Below are positions 1-10,510 of a stretch of DNA of 64,000 nucleotides, piece by piece; within the stretch, counting starts at the first letter, position 1; the number at the start of each line of letters is the position of its first letter. The notes beneath the pieces were generated by a model. The model was not told the DNA's origin and searched no databases. It saw only the letters and a program-made list of their open reading frames with translations. A program made the translations under genes and the position numbers. This DNA is from Platerodrilus igneus (taxonomy: Eukaryota > Arthropoda > Insecta > Coleoptera > Lycidae), in the NCBI GenBank assembly GCA_036346225.1, contig JARFIW010001188.1, forward strand, positions 1,054,001-1,118,000, written 5' to 3'.

Positions 1-42
1 TGACACTTTGCAAAATCTCATTACGACTCGACTTTGGAACAA

Positions 43-1638
43 CTAGTTTCCATTCCACCAAATTTGATTCAATTGATAAATTATTAGAAATATATTTATA
101 AATTTTTCCATCTTCAACTCTCCAATCCGGATAAGAATCAGGTTTATTAGAAATTTCTGATAGCATCTTTTGTACCAGTCATCGATATCATCAGAAGAAA
201 ATTTTAAAGAATTAATTTTAACAGGAGCTCTGGAAAGAGCATCAGGTACAACATGTAGTTTACCCTTCCTATGAATCACCTCATAATCAAACTGCTGAAG
301 CTTAACGCTCCAACGCGCTAATCGACCTGAAGGATCTTTTAGGCTATTAAGCCAGATTAAAGAATGATGATCGGTAATAACCTTGAAGTGTGTGCCTTCT
401 ATGTAAGGCCTAAATTTCTGAATGCCAAAAGTGACAGCTAACAATTCCCTTTCTGTCACCGAGTAATTTTTCTCAGCCTTATTAAGAGCACGAGATGCGT
501 AAGCTATTACCTTTTTGTTGTCGCCCTCACCTTGAGTCAGCACAACTCCAACACCATAATTCGACGCATCACATTGTAAGTAGAAATGCTTAGTAAAGTC
601 AGGGCTAGCCAAAATGGGAGCCTGGCCAAGACAAGCTTTAATTTTTGCAAAGGATTTAAGAGCTTCTTCATTCCAGGTAATAGATTGAGACTTCCTTTTG
701 CTTTTTAATAGGTCATTAATCGGAGCCAAAATTGTGGAAAAATCATTGATGAATCGACGATACCACGAACACATTCCAGTAAAACGTTTAATTTCTGTGG
801 CTGTCTTAGGTAGCGGAAAATTGACTATAGCATCTATCTTAGAAGGATCGGTATGAAGACCGTCTTTATCAACAACATAACCCAAATATAATAACTTGGG
901 TTTACAAAATTCACATTTTGAAAGATTAATGGTAAACATAACCCAAATATAATAACTTGGGTTTACAAAATTCACATTTTGAAAGATTAATGGTAAAATT
1001 TGCATCTCTAAGTCTTTTGTAAACTTCCTCTAAAATTTCAATATGTTCTTTAAAAGTACTCGATACGACAATAATATCATCTAAATAAACAAAAACATTT
1101 TGCGACAAGGAATGGCCAAAAATAGACTCCATGAGTCGCTGAAGCGTACTAGGCGCGTTGGTTAAACCCATAGCCATAACATTATACTCGAATAAACCTC
1201 GGCGAGGAACTGTAAAGGCAGTCTTTTCTCTACTCGCCGCGTCTAAAGGTATTTGCCAAAAAGCTTTCTTTAAATCAATAGAGGTTAAGTACCTGGCGTT
1301 GCGAAACCTATCAAGTATGTCATTTAAAAATGGAAGAGGATACGCATCTTTTTTGTTACAGAATTCAATTTTTGCATCAAAGCAAACACGAAATTCTCCG
1401 ACTTCTTCTTAACCAACAGCATCGGCTAATTCCAAGGACTAGAACTCGGGCTAATAATACCTTGAGCCAGCATCTCATCAATCTCTTTATTTGCATGTGC
1501 TAGCATGGCAGGTGATAAAGGATAATAACGTTGTTTAATTGGAATAACATCGCCAGTAATAATAGTATGAGCGACTTTATCAGTTCGACCCAATTCTGGA
1601 CGATCAAGTAAGTTAAATAAGGAAATAATACGAGTCAA
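43..1638 (-). pseudogene. gypsy-A pol: reverse transcriptase and RNase H (broken)
   Basis: The RT N-terminal part is at 1638-1426 (the stretch ISPSSSPWN is typical of gypsy RT). The palm with the catalytic box VFVYLDDIIV is at 1177-926. The connection and RNase H lie at about 880-43, with LQCDASNYGVGVVLTQ, YASRALNKAEKNYSVTERE and the exit motif RKGKLHVVPDALSRAP. Several frame changes separate these blocks, and a 61-bp tandem duplication interrupts the RT thumb. Integrase is not reached. The family copies element RNA into DNA; this copy cannot make a full enzyme. Confidence 0.9.
876..997. repeat. 61-bp tandem duplication inside RT
   Basis: The segment starting cataacccaaatataataa at 876 recurs with a 61-bp period from 937. 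Sixty-one is not a multiple of three, so the duplication shifts the reading frame. It explains why the same peptide (NLSKCEFCKPKLLYLGYV) appears both at the end of the RT ORF and at the start of the RNase H ORF. Confidence 0.95.
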
Positions 1639-1678
1639 TTCGGATTTTGACCTTCATCCAATTCATCAGCACATTTAA

Positions 1679-2110
1679 TCATATGAAAAGTATCAATTTC
1701 AGAAGAACAAGCAAAAATTCTTTTGTAGAAAAATCTACTTTAATTTCAAATAATTGGCAAAAATCTACACCAAGGGTAAGGGCATTCTCAATTGTATCAG
1801 AAACCAAAATTGATAATTCATGAGTGAGACCATTAACACAAAGTGGCAAAGTAATCTTACCAAGAATAGACTGTGAAGTACCATCAGCCGTAGAGAGTGA
1901 CGAAAACTCATCGTTACGATTTAATTTTAAATCGTATTTGTCAATTAAAAATATTCCCGATTTCCCTAATATCGTGGTCGTTGCGCCAGAATCCAATAGA
2001 GCAACTAAATTATCGTTAAAAATTTTAACAGCGATATGAGGTCTGGAATCTCTTTCAGAATTATAGAAATTAGAAGAAATTTTAGTAGTTTGTAAAAAAT
2101 TTTTGACTTT
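1679..2110 (-). pseudogene. gypsy-A retropepsin-like aspartic protease
   Basis: The minus-strand ORF contains the active-site motif LVALLDSGATTTILG followed by the flap and the second hydrophobic region ending LTLGVDFCQLFEIKVDF, the usual layout of a gypsy protease domain of about 100 residues. It would cleave Gag-Pol during particle maturation. It lies between the gag zinc knuckle upstream and RT downstream. The ORF overlaps the gag frame near 2005-2203, and its first 45 or so residues are gag sequence in a shifted frame. The C-terminus runs into a frame break at 1679. Confidence 0.85.
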
Positions 2111-2129
2111 TTGACATCGTGTTGTCCGC

Positions 2130-3470
2130 ACAAATAACAAAATAATGCGCGCTTTTCGGCACAGGTATGAAATGAATGACCTAATTTTTTGCAGTTGAAA
2201 CAAATTGTAGTAGACTTGGCAGTATTCGTTTTTGAGAAATTAGAAATATCAGTTCTTGCTACTATATTTTTTGTAGTAGGTGAAACAAGGACCCTAGGAT
2301 TTGGACTGAATGGCAATCTGTTGGAAGTGGGAAGCTCCTCGACAGGTGCATGTCGTAATTTAATACCTTCCAAGGTTTTACATAAAGAGATTAGGTGCGA
2401 AATGTCCGTAACCTCAATCAAAGCCAATTGAGTGGCATAAAAAGATTGCAAATTTCTTTTAATAATTTTCAGTTGTTCGGAGTTTGCAATAGCTTCATCC
2501 AATTGAGCAAATAAATTTACCATGGTAGAAATATAAACAATAGGAGACTCTTCAATTTTTTGTTTCGCGCCTTTATGTCGGCCAATAAATTTTCATTGTA
2601 GTCCTCGGGGAGAAAGTCTTGTTTAAGTTTGTAAATTAATTCATCCCAGGAATGAACAGAGGAACGGGTGGCTCTAAATCAAGCCAGAGCCGAATCAGAA
2701 AATAGGTCAATGGCTCCTTCGAATAAATCTTCATAAGAAATCTTCCGAGCAACCTGAAGCTCATTGCAACGTTGAATGAAAGATAAAACAGAAATATTTT
2801 TCGGATCACCCGTAAACTGGAGACCCCATTTATAAATCGGAACCGCTGAACGAGTTCTATTAAGCGAGTCAATTAAGGTACTAAGGTCCTTAGTTGAAAT
2901 ACCAACTGAAGGCTCAGTGTGGGTGACAACGTTGGACGTAGAAGGTAGGTCTTTTCCGGTAGGAACATGAGTAGAGTCGCGATTAACACCTAAAGAAAAA
3001 TATGTAAAGTTAGAATTAAATTCTTGTTCTTCATGGACTTGCTCTAACATTTCAATAGACTTAATACAACGAGAAAATATTTGTGAATGAAATGAAGAAT
3101 ATTCTTCATTGAAAGTTGTGTATGTTAACCTTCGATAGACGTGTGAAAGTCTGGTATGCAACCGTAAATATTCATTTTCTTAGGAGTAATTTTATAAGAA
3201 TGAAGCAAGGATTCCAATTCATTAATTTTTGTTCTAAACAATTTAATTCGTCTTTTGATTAATTTGAATTTTTCGTAGTTAGAAAAATTGAAACATCCAT
3301 TTTTCTAATGCAAGTTTGGAACGTAATAATTTTCTTTTAACATCAACAGTTTTATCAGAAGGATCTGAATTTCGAATTAATAATTCGTGACTCAGCTCGT
3401 CAGCTTTTAAAGACTCTACTATAAACATTTTCAATAATAATATCAGTTCAATAAATTCAAAATACACGCA
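2130..3470 (-). pseudogene. gypsy-A gag with CCHC zinc knuckle (broken)
   Basis: Three minus-strand ORF pieces (3467-3279, 3161-2679, 2523-2130) form a gag-like region. The first resembles the gag start of gypsy-B (a DEL...E core followed by a basic LR..LR stretch). The middle holds the capsid-like region (PIYKWGLQFTGDPKNISVLS, then DLFEGAIDLFSDSA). The last has a CX2CX4HX4C knuckle, CFNCKKLGHSFHTC, and a second CYLC half-knuckle. Gag would form the particle and bind the RNA. Frame breaks near 2560-2690 and 3170-3270 make it a pseudogene. Confidence 0.85.
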
Positions 3471-3609
3471 TATGTTAACTCCACAAAAAAATTATAATGT
3501 ACATTCAACTTGGCAAGTAAAAGCAAATGCTTCAGCACAACAATTCAAAAGTGTCTGCGTTAGTACAATTATGTTTGAAAAATTGAGCAACGTAAAAACG
3601 ATACAAAAT

Positions 3610-3640
3610 TCGAGCCCCAAGCGTTAGGCGCTAGTGTAAT
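3610..3640 (-). other. Primer-binding-site-like motif, tRNA-Lys(CUU) type, degenerate
   Basis: The plus-strand text ttcgagccccaagcgttagg (from 3610) is close to the 3' end of metazoan tRNA-Lys(CUU), which reads TTCGAGCCCCACGTTGGGCG plus CCA. On the minus strand this is therefore a PBS, just upstream of gag as expected. The LTR would end at about 3633 (minus-strand ...TATTACA). Confidence 0.75.
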
Positions 3641-4903
3641 ATTTACCTAATCAACCGTCCGTCGAGGATCTGTAAAGACCAGTCAAGACGGTTAATTAAG
3701 GCCAGGCAGACTAAACTCAACGGCGTAGGTCGTGGTTCAAACTCATAACTAAAACCTTGCTTGTACTTACCAATTATGCGATATGAATAAAAATCATCAA
3801 TACATATATTAACAATTTATAATAAACATGGGCGCCAATCAGCGGAAAGGCACTGATACCTAATAAAAGTAATCATGAAATAAACTTCGTAGTTTAGAAA
3901 AAGCAATAACATTTTATTATACCATCGACTGTCAGGAAAAGCATATATAAACAAATAAATAAACAGTCTGGAACTCGAAATGCAATAAGGCCTACAGGGC
4001 CCACTATTCCGACATAAAATAACGTAACTCTATCTAACCTAATTGTTATCTAGGGACGTGCACGTCGTCACATATACCTAATCCTAGCCTAACTATGATT
4101 AACTTAATACCTTTAATTAATTTAACAAAAGCACTATGAAACACAACTATGCAATACCGTCCTTTCAACACGGTATCCGTATGTACAAAGTAAATCAAAG
4201 TTTCCAGGGGTTAATACCGCATGCTCTCTTCACTGATTATTTCCGGAACACGCGACGTAATTTACTGTCAATATAACTCACCACAAAAGCAGACCGGCCT
4301 ATAGATCGCAACAACAGCTCCCGCACCCCGTCGTTAGCGTCTATGTAAAATTAATTAACGAGGGTTGCTTTGTTAAATTCATATAAATGTAACATGGGCT
4401 GTAACCGAATGATGAAACAGCCATCACAAAATAAAATCAGTCTTTCCTTACAATTCAATAATGGTCTACATAAATCGATGTAGTATCAAAATGAAATTTA
4501 TAGCAAAGGGTTACTTGCATTATTAAAAATAAATGTCCTTTCAAACAAAATAAATACTTACGTGTTCTAAGCAACACTCAAACACGTCTTCACCCAAAGA
4601 CACACATCAAAAAAAGCCCGGAATCATTGCCGTTTCTTTACATCTGGCCACATTCCTGCAAACCCCCAATGAATTCGTCCGGCCCTGCGGCCGCACCATA
4701 TGTTTAAATACCAGAAACTAAACCCTCTCAATACATTGTATTGTAAATATTATGCGATCCCAGGTACCGTAGATGTAAAACGAAAGCTTTTTAAAATATA
4801 GAAGCATTCGCTTGTATGAGATTATTCCACCACGGTCTATGCAGGCTTTGTAACCCGTACATATAATAATTCAACCACGGTTCGTGAAATATACAAGTAA
4901 TAA
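3634..4903 (-). mobile_element. Probable 5' LTR of gypsy-A plus flanking sequence, no gene
   Basis: A minus-strand LTR should lie immediately right of the PBS-like motif. The segment begins tgtaatattt at 3633/3634 (so the minus strand ends in CA) and has no significant ORF. The outer edge cannot be fixed because the partner LTR is outside the window. A NotI-like GC-rich patch near 4680-4695 and direct phrases such as ttcgtgaaatatac are the only other landmarks. Confidence 0.45.
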
Positions 4904-6123
4904 TTAAATTGTGTCAACTGATAATAATCTAAGTTTTGGTACGCAGTAGCGTAACATTATATAAAAATAATGATAAAATTTATGCTTAACAAGGCGATTG
5001 AAAATCGGGTTGTTACAAGTGAGCGACGATGTATTATCTGGGGATCCTGAAACGTTATCTTGGTCTGTATATATTCCGTCAGTAACTTCATATTTCGAAG
5101 AACCGTTTGACTCTGATGCAAGACTCGGAACATATTCAGAACCGGATGAAGAAAATGGATTGTCTGGAGTATTAGCTGGCAGTAACTCTTTTACAGTATC
5201 GGCTTTGTGATAATTGCTTAGACTACTTAGAGCATCGACTTTAATTGTTGCAGTGTTAATAATTATGTCAGAAATAACATTAATTTTATTCCTGGAACCT
5301 CTTGTATCGTATTTCTGGTACATTATATTTCTCTCAACTTCCATTTTATTTATGTTATCCATTTCCTTCTTTGTTGATATGTCGAAGCGCAAAATATTCT
5401 GTAGACTGTCACTTTTTGTTTGTTGAAAAGTATTTTTATTGGCTTCCTGTCTGTCTAGGGTTGTATTGTAAGAATCGACTTTGGAGGCATACTCTAATGG
5501 ACTTACAGTACCCTTTTCAATTTCAATACTACAAATCTTAAATTCCTCATCATTTGAAATATCTATTACCGCAAATTCACTGGTATTAGATAACGTATGT
5601 TGAGTATTAGTATCACTAAGCGGAATTAATATGTCTATGGAATCCAAACGCAAGTGCTCAACCTTATCCTTTTGAATCCTTGTCTCATGGTCTAGTGAGC
5701 TTTGTTTCGTGTATGTACACTTCCTTTCAGAAGTATCGATAAATGAAGTGGTTTGCCATTTAGATAACATAGAGATTTGGGTATCTGCTAGTGACATAAA
5801 CGCGCTAGATGTTTCTGTGAAATTTTTCAAGCTAACCACATTCACTTCATTTATGTTCTGCAAATTACCATTTATTTTTGCCATATTATCCACTTCTTTG
5901 GATTGATTTTCCACATAACTATTTTTATCAGCAACAAAAATATCATGTTCCCATTGTTCTTCAGAGTTGTTCATTCCAAATATGATTTTGTATTCTTCCT
6001 CATTAGAAACACAAAATACAAATCTGGATTTTTTAATAAGTTTGGTTGAGCCAATGATATTACAAGTTGATATTTTTTCTTCGTAACCGTAGGTAAATAG
6101 CGTTCCATTTGTAGCGATTCTAG
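4904..6123 (-). CDS. Hypothetical acidic, Ser/Asn-rich ORF (unrecognised)
   Basis: A 356-codon minus-strand ORF starts at the ATG at 5974 and stops at 4904. The same frame stays open upstream to about 6123, where a TGA stops it, giving about 405 open codons, so the true start may be an exon boundary rather than that ATG. The product is hydrophilic, rich in Ser, Asn, Asp, Glu and Thr, with an SSGSEYVPSLASES stretch and a basic, aromatic C-terminus (KHKFYHYFYIMLRY). I see no catalytic motif, signal peptide or membrane segment. Such acidic serine-rich N-terminal regions occur in several insect repeat-derived proteins, so it may be a host exon or a mobile-element ORF. Confidence 0.5.
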
Positions 6124-6412
6124 TCCTGTCAAGTCATTTTATTTTGGCTATTTTATTCGCATTAGCGTCTACGCATATGGATTCTTGACACTCTGCTATA
6201 AAAAAGGCTCTAAAATTTAAAAAACAGACAGTTAAAGATAATAATCACTATTCCTGCACTTCATAGTTGTAAATAGTTAAACGCTATGCAATGTATGTAT
6301 CCGTATTAGTGATATAGTATAGAAACCGTGAAAAAAAACGTATTGGTCATCACTTCTATTCGGATGTATTAAGTCGGAAGTTTCAAGTCAACGTAGTATC
6401 TAGTTCATAAAT
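6124..6412. other. No recognisable feature
   Basis: AT-rich sequence between the hypothetical ORF and the Penelope-like terminal repeat. No ORF, repeat or motif that I can support. Confidence 0.6.
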
Positions 6413-6662
6413 CTTCTTAATCTTCTTTGGGAATGAAACCACTCATAGTTTTTAAAATCTATTTTATTTACGTTTCGATCCATGACCTAGGATCGTTGTC
6501 AAAATAATAAAAACTTCAAGTTTGACGTTTATGACATAAATTGAAGGTTACTTTGATTTATTGATGTTTGAAATATTTGGTTTGAGTACACTAAGCAAAA
6601 ATTTTTAAAGTTTAAAAGAATGATTGCCTTCAATTTGTGTTGCGACCTGGGATCGACTTTCC
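6413..6662 (-). repeat. PLE-1 downstream terminal repeat (pLTR)
   Basis: This matches 9440-9689 almost base for base, from tcttcttaatcttctttggg to gggatcgactttcc. It lies at the 3' side of the minus-strand ORF. Confidence 0.9.
6471..6503 (-). ncRNA. Hammerhead-like motif in PLE-1 terminal repeat, copy 1
   Basis: On the minus strand the motif reads TTTTGACAACGATCC, an 8-nt loop, then GGATCGAAACG. This is a perfect stem (CGATCC/GGATCG) flanked by a UGACAA-like segment and GAAAC, the layout of a hammerhead core around stem II. Penelope-like terminal repeats are known to encode hammerhead ribozymes. The canonical CUGANGA box is imperfect here (UUGACAA), so activity is doubtful. Confidence 0.4.
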
Positions 6663-7005
6663 TATGGTAGCCAATACGCTTAACGTGAAATCAGCTGATT
6701 AATTTTTATTGGTGAATTTTATATAAATTCAATAATTTGGGAAACATTTTTTTTTAACATGTTTCTATTTATACAATTGAGAGATTTCTGATTTTATGTC
6801 TTATTTTACCGAGATTCAGTGAAGGGGGTTAAGCAACCTGTGGCTACCAAGATCCCCCAACATTTATAATATGCCGAAATAATGGTTTTCTAGTTAATAT
6901 GCTTATTGTTATGTAATTAGTTATTGTATGTATAAATAGAAATCATGTATGTAGGCTGTATTTCATGTTAATATCGCAAGGAAAACCCAGGAAAAACTTG
7001 CAATG

Positions 7006-9380
7006 CTACCTAGATATTGTGGGCATTTGATCTTCATTTGTTATTTCTTTTGTTATTTCTTTTAGTAATGGAATCCATTGTTTACTGAAAGTCACGGATT
7101 CGTTTGCAACGCAGTTATTTTTATGTAGGGTTATATAGGCAGCTTCTTTGATTTTGCGTTTTTGGTGGTTTTCTTCTTTGTCGATAATTTTGCATCTTCC
7201 CATTTTATTTTATGACTGGAGTCCCATGCATGTTGGCAAATCATGGATTTTTCAAATTTTCTATTTTTATATATGATTTATGTTCTCTTAATCGAACTTC
7301 AAATGGTCTGAAGTTTCTCCTATATAAAACTTATTACATTCGCACGGTATTTTGTAGATACAGTTTTTGAATTTTGTATTGCGTTTTTGGGTTTTGTTTT
7401 TGTTAATTGTGCTCTTAGTGTATTGTTGGTTCTAAATACTGTTTTAATTCTAAATTTGTTTCCTATTCTTTGAATTTTTCGGAGAATCCTTTTATGTATG
7501 GTATCGAGAGCATTTTGTGGTGTGTATCGTTGTTTTGTTTTCTTTTCTTTATTTTTAGTGTTTTATTCATTTCTTTCTCTATTATTCTTTTAGGATATTT
7601 GCTTTCTATTAGTGTACATCTGATTAGGTCTTTCTCTTTCTTTAAAATTTCTTCGTTTGATGATATTAATTTTGCTCTATCATACATGGTTTTGATAATT
7701 CCTCGTTTGACACATTGTGGGTGGTTTGAATCGAAGTTTAAGTATCTGTTTGTGTGCGTTGGTTTTCTATATACCGATGTATTAATTGTTGTATCGTTTT
7801 TGCTAACTAGAATATCTAAAACGGAAGTTTTCCATGTTGTTCTAATTCATATGTGAATTTAATAGTTGGTTCTATTTCGTTAATTGACTGTATAAAGTTT
7901 TAATTAATTCTATATTATGAGGCCAAATAGCATAAACATCATCAACGTATCTCCACCAGATCAATGGTTTCAATTCTTGTGTGAATATCACATCTTTTCG
8001 AATTCCTCCATGAATATATTACTGAAGATTGGGAATAGTGGACTTCCATTGCCATTCCGAAGCTTTGTTTGTAAAATTGATCATTTATTTGAAAATATGT
8101 GGTATTTACGCATAAACCAAGTAATTCCATAATCGATGATATACTTAGTTTTGTTCTTTCTTTAAGATTGCCATCTTTTCGAGTTTGTTTTTATAATATT
8201 AAGCGTTTTGTTTATAGGGACATTTGTAAAGAGATTTACTACATCAAAGCTTACCATTGTGTGTGTATTTTCAATTTTTATGTTTGATAGTTTTTCTAAA
8301 AGTGTTGGTTGTTTTAATGAAAGAATCCGTTTTGCCTGCTAATGGATTTATAATTTTAATAGAAATTTTGCTAAATTATGGCATGGTGAATCTATTGAGC
8401 TTACGATAGGTCTTAAAGGAATGTCTTTTTTATGAATTTTTGGTAGACCGTAAAAGTGGGGTGGTTTACTGTAATGTGGGACTAGTTTACTTCTTTCTTT
8501 GTCTTCGAATTCATTTTTAAATTTAAATAGAGTTTTGTATATTTTATTTTCAATTAATTTTGTTGGGTCCGTTTCTAAACTAGTGTAATTCTCAGTGTTC
8601 AATAGTTCGTTGACTTTTGTGTTGTAATCGTTTTTATTCATTATTACTGTGGCATTGCCTTTGTCAGCAGGTAGAATTATAATTGAGTTATCGTTTTTTA
8701 GATTGCGAATTGCTTTTATTTCGTTATTACTTACATTTGGCTTTATTTTGTGATTCTTTTCTATTTCGATTTTACATCGTATTCTAAATTCGTTTGCTTG
8801 ATCTTCTTCGAGTTGGTTTGCTGTTTTCTCAATACAGCTAATTATTTCAAAGGTTGGTATTGATTTTAGTGTTACTGCAAAATTAAGGCCTTTTGAAAGA
8901 ATTGATTTTTCTGTGTCGTTAATAGTTCTGTTTGATAAATTTATCACGGTGTTTAGCATGGTGTTCCTGTTTTCTAACGTTTTAGTTTGTGTGTTATTTT
9001 TCTCTATAAATAGGTTATTAAATTTCTTTATGTGAATTTCTTTTTGTTTGGAAAATACTGATTCGTAGTAGGTTTTTTGCACTAACGAGAATTTTATCAA
9101 AATCATATTTTGTTACCTTTATTCGTATGAAATTTATAATGCCCTCAATATCTTGTTTTAACTTATAAATAATGTGTCGGTGATTTTGTAGTCTTTCCTC
9201 ATCATACTGTAACTTGCTCTTTCGAGAATTCTTGATAGTTTATTGCTTGTCTTTCCAAATTTGATTCTAAATCCTTTTGGTATTATTTTGTTGTTTCTGC
9301 ACTTTATTAGGAATGTGAGTGAATTTTGGAATGCGATAGCTTTAGGTTAAGATTGTCCAACTGTCTAAAACAAATACAAA
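7006..9380 (-). pseudogene. Penelope-like RT plus GIY-YIG endonuclease polyprotein (broken)
   Basis: The N-terminal region at about 9330-9120 on the minus strand carries the IPKGFRIKFG-type motif. The ORF at 9106-8348 carries RT landmarks ILPADKGNATVIM, FYGLPKIHK and IPLRPIVSSIDSP. The remaining palm is at 8340-7880 in broken frames. The C-terminus at about 7400-7006 shows a GIY-YIG-like stretch (IYKIPCECNKFYIGET) and a basic tail. The family uses the GIY-YIG nuclease to nick the target and the RT to copy the RNA. Multiple frame changes make this copy non-functional. Confidence 0.85.
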
Positions 9381-9439
9381 TTTCAGGCCCATACTGACTT
9401 TTAAATACTCCTGTATGTTTGTTGTGGTTTGTTTAGCAT

Positions 9440-9689
9440 TCTTCTTAATCTTCTTTGGGAATGAAACCACTCATAGTTTTAAAATCTATTTTATTTACGT
9501 TTCGATCCATGACCTAGGATCGTTGTCAAAATAATAAAAACTTCAAGTTTGACGTTTATGACATAAATTGAAGGTTACTTTGATTTATTGATGTTTGAAA
9601 TATTTGGTTTGAGTACACTAAGCAAAAATTTTTAAAGTTTAAAAGAATGATTGCCTTCAATTTGTGTTGCGACCTGGGATCGACTTTCC
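9440..9689 (-). repeat. PLE-1 upstream terminal repeat (pLTR)
   Basis: Direct copy of 6413-6662, lying at the 5' side of the ORF and directly abutting the inverted copy at 9694. Confidence 0.9.
9497..9529 (-). ncRNA. Hammerhead-like motif in PLE-1 terminal repeat, copy 2
   Basis: Same minus-strand stem and GAAAC arrangement as at 6471-6503, in the upstream direct repeat. Confidence 0.4.
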
Positions 9690-9693
9690 ATAG

Positions 9694-9952
9694 GAAATTG
9701 AAGGCAATCATTCTTTTAAACTTTAAAAATTTTTGCTTAGTGTACTCAAACCAAATATTTCAAACATCAATAAATCAAAGTAACCTTCAATTTATGTCAT
9801 AAACGTCAAACTTGAAGTTTTTATTATTTTGGCAACGATCCTAGGTCATGGATCGAAACGTAAATAAAATAGATTTTAAAAACTATGAGTGGTTTCATTC
9901 CCAAAGAAGATTAAGAAGAATGCTAAACAAACCACAACAAACATACAGGGAG
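9694..9952 (+). repeat. PLE-1 inverted terminal repeat arm
   Basis: Reverse complement of 9412-9689, separated from it by only a few bases (ccatagg), so the region is a large near-perfect cruciform. The pairing ends near atgctaaacaaaccacaaca / tgttgtggtttgtttagcat plus about 15 further bases. Confidence 0.92.
9827..9860 (+). ncRNA. Hammerhead-like motif in PLE-1 inverted repeat, copy 3
   Basis: The plus strand carries the same stem-loop in the inverted arm, with one change in the conserved box (TTGGCAACG in place of TTGACAACG). Confidence 0.35.
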
Positions 9953-10459
9953 TAGTTCATAAATACCATACAAATATCCCGATTCGTTAGTTTCAGTCAG
10001 GCATCGCTCATCAACAAACAGATTAATTTAATTAATATAAAAGCATTTTCGACCATGCATGATTGAAAAATTAAAAATTTTGTTTTGTTGAAATTTTCAT
10101 AAAATGACATTCGTCAAACACTTAATTTTCATAAATGCAATTACAACATCAAAAGGTTTATTTTATTTACTAAAATCAACAATTATATTCTATTTTAAAA
10201 AAGAGCTATGGGGATATAGATTTTGTGCAAAATGTAAGTTAGGGCTGTAATTGTTTTTAGAATGCATCTAATGAATTAAAGTTCGCTAAACTACCAAAAA
10301 CAGTGGGTTATAATTAGCGTAATGCTAGTCTCAAATTAAAGTTTGAATGCTATTTTTCATACCTGTTTCACTCCTGACTTTTGGAAATAGGCGTCGTTCT
10401 AAACTAAAAAGTAAAAAATAATGTTCAGTGTAATTTAAAGCCCAAAAGTTTAGCCACAG
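9953..10459. other. No gene; 10390-10455 matches 18478-18545 inverted
   Basis: No ORF is supported. The segment ctaaaaagtaaaaaataatg near 10400 is the reverse complement of sequence at 18515-18540, and in both places it sits on the far side of a (TA)n tract from a PBS-like array. It is probably the start of the internal region of the same LTR family. Confidence 0.6.

Positions 10460-10503
<44 letters not shown>
10460..10503. repeat. (TA)n microsatellite
   Basis: About 21 AT dinucleotides followed by acacacaca. Confidence 0.98.

Positions 10504-10510
<7 letters not shown>

Larger units (their letters stand above)
1..3640 (-). mobile_element. Ty3/gypsy LTR retrotransposon gypsy-A, internal part, truncated by window edge
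   Basis: Reading the minus strand from 3640 downwards gives a primer-binding-site-like motif, gag with a zinc knuckle, an aspartic protease, reverse transcriptase and RNase H, in the order usual for Ty3/gypsy. The integrase and the second LTR would lie left of position 1. All coding parts are broken by frameshifts, so the copy is dead. Its gag start resembles that of the gypsy element at 37622-46187, so the two are probably from one clade. Confidence 0.9.
6413..9952 (-). mobile_element. Penelope-like element PLE-1 with terminal direct and inverted repeats
   Basis: A minus-strand Penelope-type ORF (RT followed by GIY-YIG endonuclease) lies between two direct repeats (6413-6662 and 9440-9689). 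An inverted copy (9694-9952) sits outside the upstream repeat. Penelope-like elements are known for this mix of LTR-like direct repeats and an inverted segment. The extra arm forms a hairpin with 9412-9689, about 260-270 bp per arm, nearly perfect. Confidence 0.85.
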
